From NCBI GenBank assembly GCA_027604505.1, contig JADIIX010000002.1, positions 248,001 through 312,000 on the forward strand: a stretch of 64,000 nt of DNA, read 5' to 3'. This DNA comes from Gonapodya sp. JEL0774. Lineage: Eukaryota > Monoblepharomycota > Monoblepharidomycetes > Monoblepharidales > Gonapodyaceae. Shown piece after piece: positions 25,674 to 38,158 of this stretch (positions within the stretch are counted from its first letter, which is position 1; every line of letters starts with the position of its first letter). Both the position numbers and the translations under genes were made by a program. The notes beneath the pieces were generated by a model. It was given only the letters and a program-made list of their open reading frames with translations. It was not told where the DNA came from and ran no database searches.

Positions 25674-28600
25674 ATGCGAAGACTGAAACTTGTTCCAACA
25701 ACCTATATTCGCATGATTGGCTCGGACGAAGGGCACGATGGCGATTTCGAAGAAAATTTTATAGAATCCACACAACACTATCGAATGAGGCCCCCTCCCT
25801 CGCGGGCGCCTCGTGTTTCAGTCGGAGGTGGAGAGGGCACTGCGGCAATCACGGGGCAACCTGCAATGACTGGAGAACCTAACGGGAGCATTCTTGCAAC
25901 GCCCGTGATGAATAGGCGCCGCGCGATTGCAGGTTCTTCTGTTTCGGCGCCCAACTCCGTGCGATGCCCTGGGTTAGTCGGGTGGAGCCGGGCGTTCGAA
26001 TCATCACCCTCAATGGAAACTGGGAGCACCAGCAGAAACTGTGACGGAGAAGATGCCGAACTCACCGCAGAGGCTGTCATGAAAACGCTCAGGGAACAAG
26101 CGCGAGCTCAAATCCGGCCTCTAGACCCGACCACTTCAATCGATCGACCGGGAGCAGCAGTCGTTTCAATTTACGTGCAAAATACAAGTAGTGAAGGTGG
26201 ACGATCGGCCCATCGTGTAAATCGTAACATTGATTTCGCAGATTCGCCTTTGCTGGGATTGGTTCCTCCGATTTCGTCGGCAATTGGTTGGCGTACTGGC
26301 TATCCCCTATTCGGGGACCTTTCCTCACTTCCGAATGACGAAACGCCATTTCCTGCGGCGTCAACCGTCATTGAACGCCACAATCTTGGGAGTGCGGACT
26401 CTTCTCCATCTTCAACCACATCGCTAAACACATCCCGAAGACTCAAGTTGGACCAAACTCCTGCTTCTGACGCTAATTTCACACGGGGTGTGGCAAGAGA
26501 CGCTCAGCCAAGTTGCGGAGTGACCACACTTCAACAAGGAGAGGGTGGTGAAGATGGACCTTTGGACCAAACTCAGTCGCTAGAAGCGTCCCATGAAAAT
26601 GTGAGTCTGAGTCTGCGGGTTTCTGTCTGTCGCTGTTAGAATGCTAACAAGCTGTTCTCAGACTCGGTCGCCTCCTGTTGATTTAATCCCCGAGTTTAAC
26701 GCAGTTCGTCGTAACATCGGGAAGAGGGGTGGGAGAACAAAGGTTAACCTTGCCGATGACCCACCACAACGATCCCTATCTTCTGCCCACCTTTCAGACA
26801 AAACCGCTCAGGCCGCTGGTTGTCACTCAGGTCCGAAAGTAAGCCGATCCCCCCCGAGTCCATCTGTCCCAACCTCTCGAAAGATGCTTCGTCACGTGCG
26901 GAATCCACCAAGCACTCCGACATCACGCCCAGAGCGCCCACACGATCTTGCCGCACGCACGCATGCAAATCGTGTCAGGGACGTTGCTCCCGCGCCAAGC
27001 TTTGCTCCTCCGCCCCCGCCTCCTCTGGTCCTCCAACACAACATTCCAGACCCCCAACGCACGAGAATTTCTCGCCCCTCTCGAGCACGCTCACCTTCTA
27101 CGCGGGAGCGATTGAATAGCTACCAGCGTCTGGCATCTCTCCCGGCCATTCAGAGTGGAGCGACGACGCCGAAGATGCGAAGGCAACGGAATGGAAGGGC
27201 CGCACTAGGGAGAGAGGCGAACGGAGATATTTCAGTGAATAGAAGACGGATCGAGGGCGGACAAGCAGTTGGAATACGTGCGAGGGAGAGAGAGCGAGAG
27301 TCTGGGCGCCGGTCTCTCACGGCTATCAACTCCCTGCGTTCTCCAACTCATTTCGACATCCCGCTTCCTCAAGATACCCAACCTTTACAAGCATCACCGG
27401 CTCTATCTCCAAAAGGTTCAAAAACGACTCTCAACCGACGACTTCTCTCTTCGGACACTTCATCTGAAAATGGGGATGAACCAACAAACCGTGATTTTCA
27501 TGTCCAGACTGTTGCACAAACTCGGTATCGTCAGTCTCCCCGACAGCGTATTCACGAAGATGTATGCTATTCTCTTGCTGCATCGCATGGGAGTAGCTCT
27601 CCACGCGCTTGGGTCGAGGAAGTTAGCCAATTCTCATCGAAAAGATCCTCGTCCGATTTTGGAGACGGTGATTTATCCGACGATGGGCGGAAGAGAAGAA
27701 GACTTTCAAATCTGAAGGGTAGAAGAAATGACCCCATACCTGACGTTGAGACCCACGCAACTGTGCCACCTTTGGAGCCATGTTTGTCGAAAGAAAGGAC
27801 CGCGAGTGTTTTTGAGCACGATTTGAAGAAGCACGTTGTTGAGATTGAAGAAGGTGGAGGTAAGCTCATGCACTACAGCTTCTCATCATGACATTGAAGG
27901 GTTCCACTGTCCACTTTAGGCCTCCTCTTCCAATCCCAGGAGTCGATCGATCTGCTTGCTTCCTCTCATCCTATTACCATCTTCCCTGCATCAACGGATG
28001 CCAAACTCTATGGGCACTCTAGTTTTGTTGGCATGGCAAGCTCGAGTCAACCAAACCACACACCCTCAACGACTCTTCAGCTTGACGGCATTGCGGCTCA
28101 AGTGGAGGAACATTCAGATGTCCAAGGTCAAAGGACCTTCGAGCTCTCGGCACAGTCCCTTGTTAGGGGGCCCTCTGCAATATCCTCGGCTTCTCATACG
28201 GACGCAAAACAGGTTTCTACAACAACTATTCAGCAAAATGCCCATGTTTCGGAAAAACCATCACTTCGCTCCCCGCATGACACTGAATACAGCGAACAGA
28301 AATCAAGGTCTTGGGATGAGGAAGATGCCTGTTCTCTGGAATCAACAGGAGCCCAAATCCAAAGTCTTTGTGGATTTCTTGACTTTGCTGCTCTGGAAGT
28401 TCCAGTTAAGTTTGGTGATGAAACCTCACTGGATGCCTCAAACGCGTTTCATGCAGAGGACCTATTGGGCGAATGTGGGGGATCGCAAAGAATACTGAGC
28501 GAGTGGTCTGAGGTGACTCCCCGTGTCACAGCCGCCAACAGTGGACCAAACGGTGAGTAAACAGAAAGTTCGATCAAATACGTGTCAATTTTTGATAAAT

Positions 28601-31600
28601 CACTGGCCTAACAACGATTGATCAGCAGTTGAAAGGAGCACGTCTCTAAGCTTTCATCGTGACGGCGACCTCCTCCCAACCATCATGGAGGATGACATAG
28701 TGTGGAGCCAGCCTGCCTCGAAGTCGGTCAAAGCCTCCAATCTATCCACAAGTTTCTTGGTTACTGCATCCAGCGCATTTCAAAGTGTATCTCTGACGAA
28801 GCAGTCTCCCTTATCAGACATTGAGGAGATTGATTTATATTCTCAAGAAGAAAAACCGTGCTTGGCCTCTGTGGAAGAGGTAGTAAGAAGCAGGGGACAG
28901 GTTATCTCTCAAACGGCTGAAGGAATTGAGGAAGATGGAAGCTTTCTTGAGCTAAAAAGTGCGTTGATGAATGCTCATCTTGTTGTCTGGGGATAACGAC
29001 CTGAACTCATTATTTCTTGATCGAACAGAAATGAATGTCTTCGCTCCAGTTTCTACAACAACAGCTAGAACTCAGAAACGGAGTACCGTTTTACTGTCGT
29101 TGATAGACGGGAACGATGAGACAGCTACAAAAGTGAAACCTGCGAGTTCATCTGCATCACAGATGCTGGAACGCAAATGTGAGGACGCACCTTCTTTCAG
29201 GGAACGGATATCAGAGGAGAACGCATCACCCCCCGAGACTCCGGCATCTCTCAAATCCTCCAGTATTGCTTTCACGTCAACGCATCTGACAGCTGCGAAG
29301 GGATTCCAACCAATCTTGAGCAGGAGAGGACTTCGCGAGATCGGAGTCAATGGGAAGGTTATCAGTCATCTTGAAGGACCCAAACTCTCCGGGCTCTCGC
29401 GAACACCATTTGTAAAGATGGGTCTCTCGAAGACTAAAAGGCCTGGGGAAGATTCTCCTCAAAATGGCTCTCTGAAGCGGGCAAGTGGTCCGCCAAACAA
29501 TCTCAGAAAAAAAGGTCTTGGGGATCTTTTCGACGACATGGCATCGCCTAATCGACTTGGTGCATTTAGTTCTCCAAAAGGTGTTGGTGACGCTCGGCCG
29601 AAAAGAGATTCCGCCAAGTTCTTACAGGAGCTGCTGGAGGATATTGGAGACGAATATGTGCCTTTGGCCCAAATCGAAATGACCATACCCGGCTTTACAT
29701 CTGCCCGAAAATTGCCTGCAGAGTCGGCTGGAACCCCCAGGCCAGGATTCCATCCCATCAACATCTCAAAATCTAATTTTCAGGATGCAAAAGTGCATGA
29801 AGATGACTCGGACGTCACAAATGAAGAGCATGGCCGAGTCGCAACCACACATCTGCCGTTCACCGGATTTGCGACTGCTCGGAAGTCGATGGAAAATACT
29901 GGTGGTTTTAAAGCACCATCGTTTAGCAGGGGGAACAGGGTACTGCAGAGCGAAACTCAACGATTCAACCCCCAATATTTTCATGACGCGCAGAACCAAC
30001 CTCCTCGTGGTCCACAAACTCAGGTGTCGGGTTTCTCGACTGCGGGAGGAAGCCCTGCTAAGCCGATTTCCTTTGAGAGTCGAAAATTTGTGGATAGCTT
30101 CTTTGGCGAGTCCGGGGAACGGACACTACGCGGATCTTCAATCATGCAGACCTCCGGAAGCTGCATGGTCCAGTTATTTTCTGAAGGAGCCGTTCCAGGT
30201 CCGCAACAGGACTGCCCGCCAGAAACAGCACTGGGCAGTTCATTTGTCACAGCTGCGGGGAGCCCTGTCCGACGTCCCTCGGAAGCTAGTCACCGTGAGA
30301 TGGTGCAATTGTTCGGCAATGGGATGTCTAAAACCTCACAACTGCCGGTTGTAGGAAGTCCCAGGAAACCTTTGCAACATCCAAGTGTTTTGGACTACGC
30401 TCCTCCCGTTAGCAGTCCCCTGAGACCCATCGATTTGAATGTAGCCAAGCCAAGCCCTTTGTCCTTGACTAGAAAGAAAGTACTGCCAGTTCCAGAAATG
30501 GAGCTAGCCATTGCGCATGTCGGGACTCTTGAAACTCGGTATGAACCGCCAGGAGACCCTGTGGAGAGCTTGTTTAGTACAGGTGGAGGCATACCCTTAA
30601 AGCGTGTATCAGATCCCCTTTGTCTGGGAGGAAACACGCTGCCCATTGAACGGCTGCCAGACCATTCATTTAGACGCGCCCGACGTCCAAAGTTCGAGTT
30701 AGCGGATGACGACCCTGTTGGAAACTCCCGCCGGCAGATTGGTCCGAGTCTGTTTGCTACTGCTGGTGGTAGTCCTGTCAAGCCGGCATTTGCCGACACG
30801 GTTCGGTCAGTTTCCGTTCTCTTAGATGGAGATAATCGCGGTAGGGGTTCTCAAACTCCATCAGCTAGGCTAAATACTTCGGCAATTTACTGTGAGTGTG
30901 ATGTTTTCATTAATTGGGATCGATTGAACTATACAACGCGTTCACTGAGGATTTTCACTGAATGACGCTGTTACCTCTCTCAAAATTGGTGATCCGTCGT
31001 CAGATCGGCGGACGTCTCGTAGATTTGTGCCTCCAACTGTAATCGATCAAAAAGCTCTCCAATTGTCGGCTGAGGTTGTTCTGAAGTCAAGTCGCAACCC
31101 ACCTCTCCCCATTTTCGATAACTCTTGTGAGCGGTGGCTTCTTTTGATGCCTGGGTTCCAAGTACCTGAACTGATAATGTTTCATGATTCCAGTTGATCC
31201 GAAACGCTCCACGATCCGTGAACAATTCGGACTTCCTTGTCCGTACAGCGGGGACGCGCTCTTGGCGAGTGGATTGTGAGTATGTTGCACTCGCACCATA
31301 TGCAGTTATCTAACACTCGCCGCACCCTCAGACCATGGGATCTATGTTGCCTTACTTCAGAGTCCGCTTCTGGAACACGATACGAAACCGCGTCTGGCCA
31401 ACTCTGGGGTGTTAAGGAGGCGCATCGTGCCCTCCTGGAAGCGGGTGCTCTCGAGACTGTGGCAACACTGCGTTGGGTTAGGAACCATTACCGCTGGATT
31501 ACTTGGAAGTTAGCTTCAATTGTCAGAAGTTATCATCAAGAACATCCTGATGTTTTTCTTCGATATTGGTCTGAGAACATGGTGCTGGATCAACTCAAAT

Positions 31601-34153
31601 ACCGGTGAGTAAACTCTGTGAAAGTATGGTCGTACATTACCAGGTCACCATGGTTAACCGGCAGGTATGAGCTTGAAGTGAATCAATGCAAGCGGTCTGC
31701 TTTGAAGCTTATAATCGAAGGAGACGATTCCTCAACAAGGCATATGGTACTCTGTGTTTCACGCATTATCGTCTCAACGAGCGTGGCAATCTCAGATAAA
31801 AAGAATGGTAAATTTTATGATGGATCAGGTGGTCGTAGTGAAAGTTCTTCACATCAGCGTCTTTGCAGAGGCATCTTTGACTGAATTGAAGCTGGAGCTC
31901 ACAGATGGGTGGTATGCCATATCTGCAACTTTGGATGGCCCACTGACCCTAGCAGTTCAGAGAGGCAGAATTTTCGTTGGTCAGAAGCTTGTCATTGCTG
32001 GCGCACATGTGAGTTTATAATATATGTACTCCGTTGGGAGCAAGTATTTACCATTCTTGAGTCCATAGATGACTACCAAAGAAGCTAAAGCAGCTTTAGA
32101 TGTTTCTGACGACATGTCCCTCAAACTGCAGGCCAACAGCACACGTCGCGCCCGATGGGATGCCAAATTGGGTCTACAGAAAAGTCCGTCCATGCTTACT
32201 TCAGCAAGGCTCGCACATCCGCAAGGCGGATTCATTTCGTCCATTGATGTGGTGATACTTCGCAAATACCCATTGCTGTTCATGGAAAAGTGCACGGATG
32301 GAGGTGGCGGTGGCGAGCGAACTTTGATACGAAATGAAGAGGACGAAGAAGACGAGCAAAGAAGATTCGAGGTAAATTGTCCGTTCATTCACATTCCCTA
32401 ATCGAGATGAACTTCTGTCTCACTTCCAGCAAACGAGTAAAATCGCAGTGGAAAGAGCTATCGCTGCAGTGGAAGAGGCCGAACGTTCAGAAGGTCAAGT
32501 CAATCGGCGAGCCTCAAAAGTTGTTGCTCTGATACAAAAACGTTGGTGTAGCTATCCTGAGAATTCCCAGAAAGTGTTGGCAAAATCCTCATTCAAACTT
32601 TTGTCGCAGCCCTCACCTCCATTGATGACCCCGAGGAACTGTTTGAAGAGATGCAGAAATCTGCCGACGATGCGTCATTTTTCCAAAAACTGTCTCATTC
32701 TCAGCAAATTTCGCTCGACCAATATCGAGAATGTCGGGCTGCCGAGCTTCGCACCCGCCGCGAGCAGGAAATCGCTGAGAAAGTTCGCGAGTTTGCACCC
32801 GAGCGCAAAGTAACACCGCTGCTCAAGTTGCGCGTAGTTGATTATCGCCGTCCAACCATCGCGGGTGGGATCAGGCAAGAGGTTCTGCTAACATATTGGC
32901 GACCAGACCACGAAATGGTTCGCCAGATTCAGGAAGGACGGCGGTATAGGGTGAGTTCTCTCCCCAAAGCGCGAGTGCGCAATTCTGAGGGCATCATCCG
33001 AATACAGTTTACAGGCTTGCGGCCATCGAAATTTAGCAAAAATAGGATGCCCAACCTGGATGCATCACGCGAATCCCGGATCTCGCCTGAACTCCCCATA
33101 TCTCAAATTCGGCTCGAAGAACTTGGATTCGCTCCCCGTAAGTGGCGCTCTTGCGATGACATTGACGATCTCAATTATCGTGATGAGGCAGATATTGTTG
33201 GAATCTTCGCTGGTACGAATCTTTTGTTCAAGGACGCTATTGCACTTTCTCATTAGTGCTAACCGACCGTTCTGCAGGTATGAGTTTAAATGCGGGTGGA
33301 AACGAATGCCTCTTCCTCTTGACGGATAGCACTGCCAAATTTGTGACTGTTGTTACGTATATAAACAGGAGTATTGAGCGGCTGTCGCAAATTGAGTTGG
33401 TGAGATCCGTTATTTCAGAACATCCATACACATTTCTTATTCCCTACACACGCAGGGCACACTTATTGCGTTGAGGAATCTGAAATTTCTGGGCCACTAT
33501 GGTGGCAAAGCGCAGCTCAAATTTGAGGACTTTTCAGAATTGAAAACAAGCCCTACGCCGGATTTACGTGAACGGTTTGGAGAGCTAGACAGGTGGAAGA
33601 AGAGGCAAGTTGTTGTCCAGAAACCATCCCGTGGAGCTCTAAGTAACGCGATCCGCTCATCCTCCTCAGCGACGTGCAGGGTTGGGACGACCTCCGTCAG
33701 GATGCGGTCGGCAAATTGAAGACTTTATCGGATAATGGCACCAGAGTCGGTTCTATTGGACCCCGCGACGATCTGTCGTGCAAGAATATCAGTCAGCAAC
33801 CCTCCACTAATGACCAGTCATATGATAATGCTCTTGGTGTTGGCTACTACAATTTGGGTGGAGCAAGCGTTAGCGACATGGCAAAGGGAATCTTCGCAAC
33901 CACAACAAATGCAAGTGGGCCAGATGCCGCAAGAGCAGCCAAACACGATGTTGTAGACGAGATGGATGATACCTTTGTATTGGACAACTTTGGACCAGAC
34001 GACGAGGTTGAAAACGTGCTGTTGTTCCACAATATTGATGAGCCGACAGTGACGACTCCGGTGAGGTCTAGTGGGATGGACGACGTATTCGACGGCTCTT
34101 TCGACGAGGTTTTGGGGATGCTAAACACGCAGAACGGATACGGATACCTGTGA
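25674..34153 (+). CDS. BRCA2: BRCA2 / Brh2 recombination mediator
   Basis: BRCA2 loads Rad51 onto RPA-coated single-stranded DNA in double-strand-break repair. The N-terminal two thirds (25674 to about 30960, several exons) is S/T/P-rich and disordered. Six BRC-like elements lie at about 29691-30860; each has a FxxA-like core (GFTSA, GFATA, GFSTAGG, SFVTAAG, LFSTGGG, LFATAGG), and three keep the trailing hydrophobic pattern. The DNA-binding part is unmistakable. The helical domain reads RWVRNHYRWITWKL and LDQLKYRYELEV (31470-31690). OB1 reads ELTDGWYAISATLDGP (~31892). Then SLKLQANSTRRARWDAKLG (~32120) and VVILRKYPLLFMEKC (~32250). A long helical stretch (EQTSKIAVERAIAAV to IAEKVREF, ~32430-32800) is the Tower. 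OB3 follows, and the end is LNTQNGYGYL. One intron, from about 32492 to 32571, is needed to keep the Tower in frame. Estimated length is about 2300-2500 aa. Confidence 0.93.
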
Positions 34154-34458
34154 AAGTGCCCGACGACAAAGAAATGTAATGATACCGAAGATAGATGAAC
34201 CTATGCAATTCCCACATAACAAGTTCGAGTGTCAAACAGCGTATAAACCACTTGACAAGATTGTGAATTCTTTCAGACTGCGTATGCGGTTTATGTAGCG
34301 TGTAAATACATCATGTGATGGTTTCAGTGCGGAACAATGGCAAAGCGGTGCGGAGACCGGAATTACAAAACTCGAGTCTGTTCATGTAACGGCCGTAGCG
34401 GAGTCTGTTGCGATTGGATGGGGGAGGACACGGATTTCAAGCTGATGGGATGCGGGAT
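34154..34458. other. Intergenic region between convergent BRCA2 and unknown gene
   Basis: About 300 bp between two convergent stop codons; probably two 3' UTRs. A short tRNA A-box-like string near 34335 was examined and rejected. I see nothing else. Confidence 0.4.
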
Positions 34459-35461
34459 TCAGTAGTGAGACACATGTGAGACATTGTCAAGCACAAATAT
34501 GAGTCTCAGTGAGTTTCCGGGTTTGACGAAGAGCCACAAAGTAGATCCCATAGCATAAGATTGTGGGTTCATCACCAGCGTGGTGAGTGATGCACTGAAG
34601 CTAGGCGGGCAGAGTAGCTCACCGTCGCCAGAATTACTTGCATGACAGAACACTTTCTGATCTTCGCATTTCAGTACGCATGTCTCCATTGAACCACGGA
34701 AATCGACGGTGTCGAGCGGCCCCAGTAGTACTCACAAACAGGTACGCGCTCTCGCTAAGTCTCCTAAGCTGCAGTCCGTATCGTGGTTCCCACACAGTTT
34801 CTGACTGGTTTATCAGCCAGTCATCCAAGTTTTCCAACGCCAGTGCAAGCCGTCGCGTCGAGGTTGGCCTTTCAAACCACCTAGCAACAACTGGACGATA
34901 CGATTTCTCCTTGTCGGAGTACAGCGCAGTGAAAGAGGTGCCTGCTGGAGGAGCGGAGTCGTCAGCAAGACCAGCAAAGCCTTTTTCAACGCGATGGTCC
35001 GGCTCGAGGGACGAGGGTGACGAGGTATGGAGGGAGGAACTCGAACGGGGGGGTTGTGGGTCGTCATTGCTATCGGAGGAGGATGAGAGAAGCAGCTGGG
35101 TCGGTACCGAGATTGCAAGAGGTGCAGTGACAACTGGCGGATTCGTGTGCGGACGAGGTTTTCCGTCAGGTCCACGAATGAATTCGGGCAGGTCGGCGAT
35201 GTAAAGCGTCAAACAACTCAGAAAGGTATCGAGAACCGAGTACCACGACACGGCGTCCTCCATTACGATAACGCGGTTGATATGCGTAATCAGCCGATCG
35301 AATTCGGCTGCCAAAAGTGGACCGTGGGACTCCAGATCACGGGGAAGTTCGTATGGGAACTGAATCTGGTCCCGGCCGGATGAATAGTCCCGAAGAACAC
35401 GCAGGCACTTAATACGCGCACGTGAAATCGGCGTGGACGCTGCCGCCGTAATTGCCGCCAT
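34459..35461 (-). CDS. Unrecognised protein, two exons
   Basis: I cannot place this gene. The ATG at 35461 opens MAAITAAASTPISRARIKCL. A helical region follows (DQIQFPYELPRDLESHGPLL, then AEFDRLITHINRVIVMEDA and WYSVLDTFLSCLTLYIADLP, roughly residues 30-95). A Ser/Pro/Asp-rich linker (about residues 105-165, LLLSSSSDSNDD) leads to a second structured part (YRPVVARWFERPTSTRRLA and LDDWLINQSETVWEPRYG). A 60-70 nt intron near 34660-34733 (GTGAGT donor after SAYLF) joins to a second exon with CVLKCEDQKVFCHASNSGD and a beta-rich tail ending VSHVSHY. The frame is preserved over the join. No transmembrane segment or signal peptide is evident. The long uninterrupted frame, sound intron and position between two conserved genes suggest a real gene. 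Confidence 0.6.
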
Positions 35462-35558
35462 CGAGTAAAATCAGTTGCAAAGTGGTGAACAGCAGTCTGG
35501 CATCATCACCGGCTAATTGGGTTGGACCGCGAACTTCGTCAATTCATTTTCAAAATCA

Positions 35559-38054
35559 ATGAAGCGGCTGCGTCGAAAGTCCGCATTGGCGGCATCGGCG
35601 CTCCTCTACATTTTCCATGCGTTTTTCGCTTCAGCATCCGTGTTCGCGGACGAGTCGTCGGGAGCAACGCATCCTGTTCTGGAACCCACTCTCCCGGCCA
35701 GTGGCGTACGACACTACGAGGGACCTTTGCCTCCATCATTTCAATCAGCTCACGGCCGCTCGATTCCCGAGCTGGGTAGTGGCTCGAGGAACGTGGGCAA
35801 GCGTTCAGCCGGAACGCTGCCAATGGATGCTCCACTGATTCCCACTTTGCCCTCGTTTAAACGGGTGCTTTCTGAAGTGCATTCAACTGATGGAAGTGAT
35901 GACGATGATAGCTTGAAGGTGAGCCATTGAGAAAGGTGTCCCAGGTGGTTACTTCTTATTGCCGTTACTCATTGCTTGATACTTTACGTGCCACCATGTG
36001 GGCACAAAATACACCGTTTCTTGCTGCGCAAAGATATCTCCTGTGACCTCGGCCGTGGCGTTGGTGTGCACCTTGTTTGCCTGTACCGTAACGCTTGTCT
36101 CCATGTGGCATCACCTGAAAAATTATCGGCGACCGGACTGCCAAAGACTCATCATCAGAATTTTCTGGATGTGCGTATTCTCGCTTAAGGTTCTGGGGAG
36201 CTTTCATAGTTTTGGAACAGCGTATGGTGGAGCGATGTGTGACGAATCGCCTGGACGTGAACTTGGGGTCGTATCTTCGAATAATGTTCTGTGCAATTAG
36301 AACTTTCCCAAGACTTTCATTACTCTATCCATAGGGTCCCCGTTTATTCCATCTCCTCTTATATATCCCTCCACTCTTGGTATTGGGCATCCTACATCGA
36401 CACTGTGCGGGATGTTTACGAAGCATTCGTCATCTACACATTTTTTTCTCTTTGTGTCAATTATCTTGGTGGCGAGCGGGACCTCCTCATCGAACATCTC
36501 CGCGGCCGACCCAAGACACCACACACATGGCCCCTCAACTACTTCCTCCGCCCCATGGACGTTTCCGACCCACAGGTGTTCCTACTTCTCCGGAGAATGA
36601 TTCTTCAATTTGTGATTGTGAAACCAGTTGTCGGTATACTCACGCTCATGCTTAAGCTGGCGGGCTGGTACTACGAAGGATGGATCGCACTGGGTTCGGC
36701 GTACCTCTACATCTCACTCGCGTATAACGTGAGCGTATCGCTCAGTATGTACGGACTTGTTATCTTCTATCTCACTTGCCACGATGATTTGGCGCAGTTC
36801 AGGTGAGAGCACGTGCCATCAAACGTATTAAGCAAAATGAAAGCATTACTCAGATTTTCGGTCTTCTTCGGGAACCCCACGACCCCATAGACCGCTTCCC
36901 AAGTTCCTGGTTGTCAAGGCGATTATCTTTTTCTCCTTTTGGCAGTCATTCGTGATATCTATCCTAGTATGGTCGGGAGCCATCCGCCATCGTAAGCATA
37001 GCGTCTCGAAATCCTCATCACTTCCCCCTTTCATTTGCCATTTCGTTCCATATATTTAACAGAGGGAAGTTACAGCGCCGAGAATGTTGCCACAAGCATC
37101 CAGGATTTTCTCATATGCTTGGAGTCGGTCTTCTTTGCAATGGGGCACTACTACGCTTTCCCACCAACGGACTATGATCCAGACTTCACCCCTTCGGCAC
37201 CTCGTCTGTGTGCACGCGTTCCACTGTGGTATGCATTCCGTGATGCGATAGGTGTTCGCGATTTCGTAAACGACGCGTGGCACACACTCAAAGGGACAAC
37301 TTTCGGCTCATATGAGCGGCGCGACGACATATTTTGGGTTCGGGACGGGAACGGTCTGCACCCCAACCACGGTTCCGCATGGAATGTCTTTGCCAGCAAC
37401 GCGAATGGAGGGTATCAACGGGTCGGCACAAATGACGACGAAGAGTCGGGACCTCGATGGGCCCGCAGCATGCATGGCGCCCTACGAGGATCTCGTTCGT
37501 CCGTTCGTGGTACAGGAGACGATGATCATGATTTCGCGGCTCGACACGCACGTGAACCGACGGATACTCCCGCTGATGGTGCAGGGCCGGAGACGGTAGA
37601 CTTTCCGAGTCCCCACGACGCTAGCGAAAGGGACGTTGAGGACTTGTATCTACGGTCACGGAGGACGCTATTCGGCGACTATAATTACCCAGCACTTGGA
37701 GGGCCGGCGCCGCAACTAAACCTTGTCCCCGACTACGGCACCGCTGTGATAGGAGCGAGTGGACCGGCGAAGCCGACAGCATCTGCATGGCGAGGAGGCT
37801 CGTCACCGAATGGTGGTGCTGTTCGTTTGACAGTCGGGGACAACGACGAACCTAATGGAGATTTGAGCACCATTGCCACACACCGATCTCGCAGTGGTTC
37901 ACCTAGCATCGGAAGACAGAAGTCAGGTGCCCACTTGGTTGCAGCGGGAATAGGAGGTCACTCCAGTGACGCCGGACAGGACCTTTCACAACAGCTGGGA
38001 GAGACAACTCCACTCATTTTCGGACGCGATTCACCGTATGACAGCAGACAGTAG
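35559..38054 (+). CDS. TMEM184 / organic solute transporter alpha-like membrane protein (DUF300)
   Basis: Members of this seven-helix family include Ost-alpha, TMEM184 and fungal vacuolar or plasma-membrane proteins; the transported substrate in fungi is not established. ATG 35559 starts a probable signal peptide (KRLRRKSALAASALLYIFHA, then FFASASVFADES). A non-conserved lumenal segment follows. Transmembrane segments include SAVALVCTLFACTVTLVSMW (~36055), VYSISSYISLHSWYWASYID (~36340), EAFVIYTFFSLCVNYLGG (~36420), ILQFVIVKPVVGILTLML (~36600) and IALGSAYLYISLAYNVSVSL (~36690). Then KFLVVKAIIFFSFWQSFVIS and DFLICLESVFFAMGHYYAFP, which is the family signature. The last exon encodes a long cytosolic tail of S/G/D-rich sequence to 38054. 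There are four or more introns. It converges on RPB2 with about 100 bp between stops. Confidence 0.87.
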
Positions 38055-38158
38055 GTTAATCGCTGTATTTGAATCAATTATAGAAATAGTAACGCCAGTT
38101 TTCAATGAAATCATGCATTGTTTCATTCTGACATTCAACAAAAATTATTTATGTATTT

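Noticed and set aside
32448-32813. Apparent frameshift inside the BRCA2 Tower region
   Set aside because: A GT...AG intron from about 32492 to 32571 restores the frame and the expected helical sequence, so no break needs to be assumed.
34325-34405. tRNA-like A box (tggcaaagcgg) with a weak B-box-like string downstream
   Set aside because: The B-box-like part matches about 7 of 11 positions, and neither the T-stem nor the acceptor stem can be paired.
34638-35204. 188-residue plus-strand frame opposite the unknown gene
   Set aside because: The minus-strand frame is longer, has an ATG and a sound intron, and reads like folded protein; the plus frame is a shadow.
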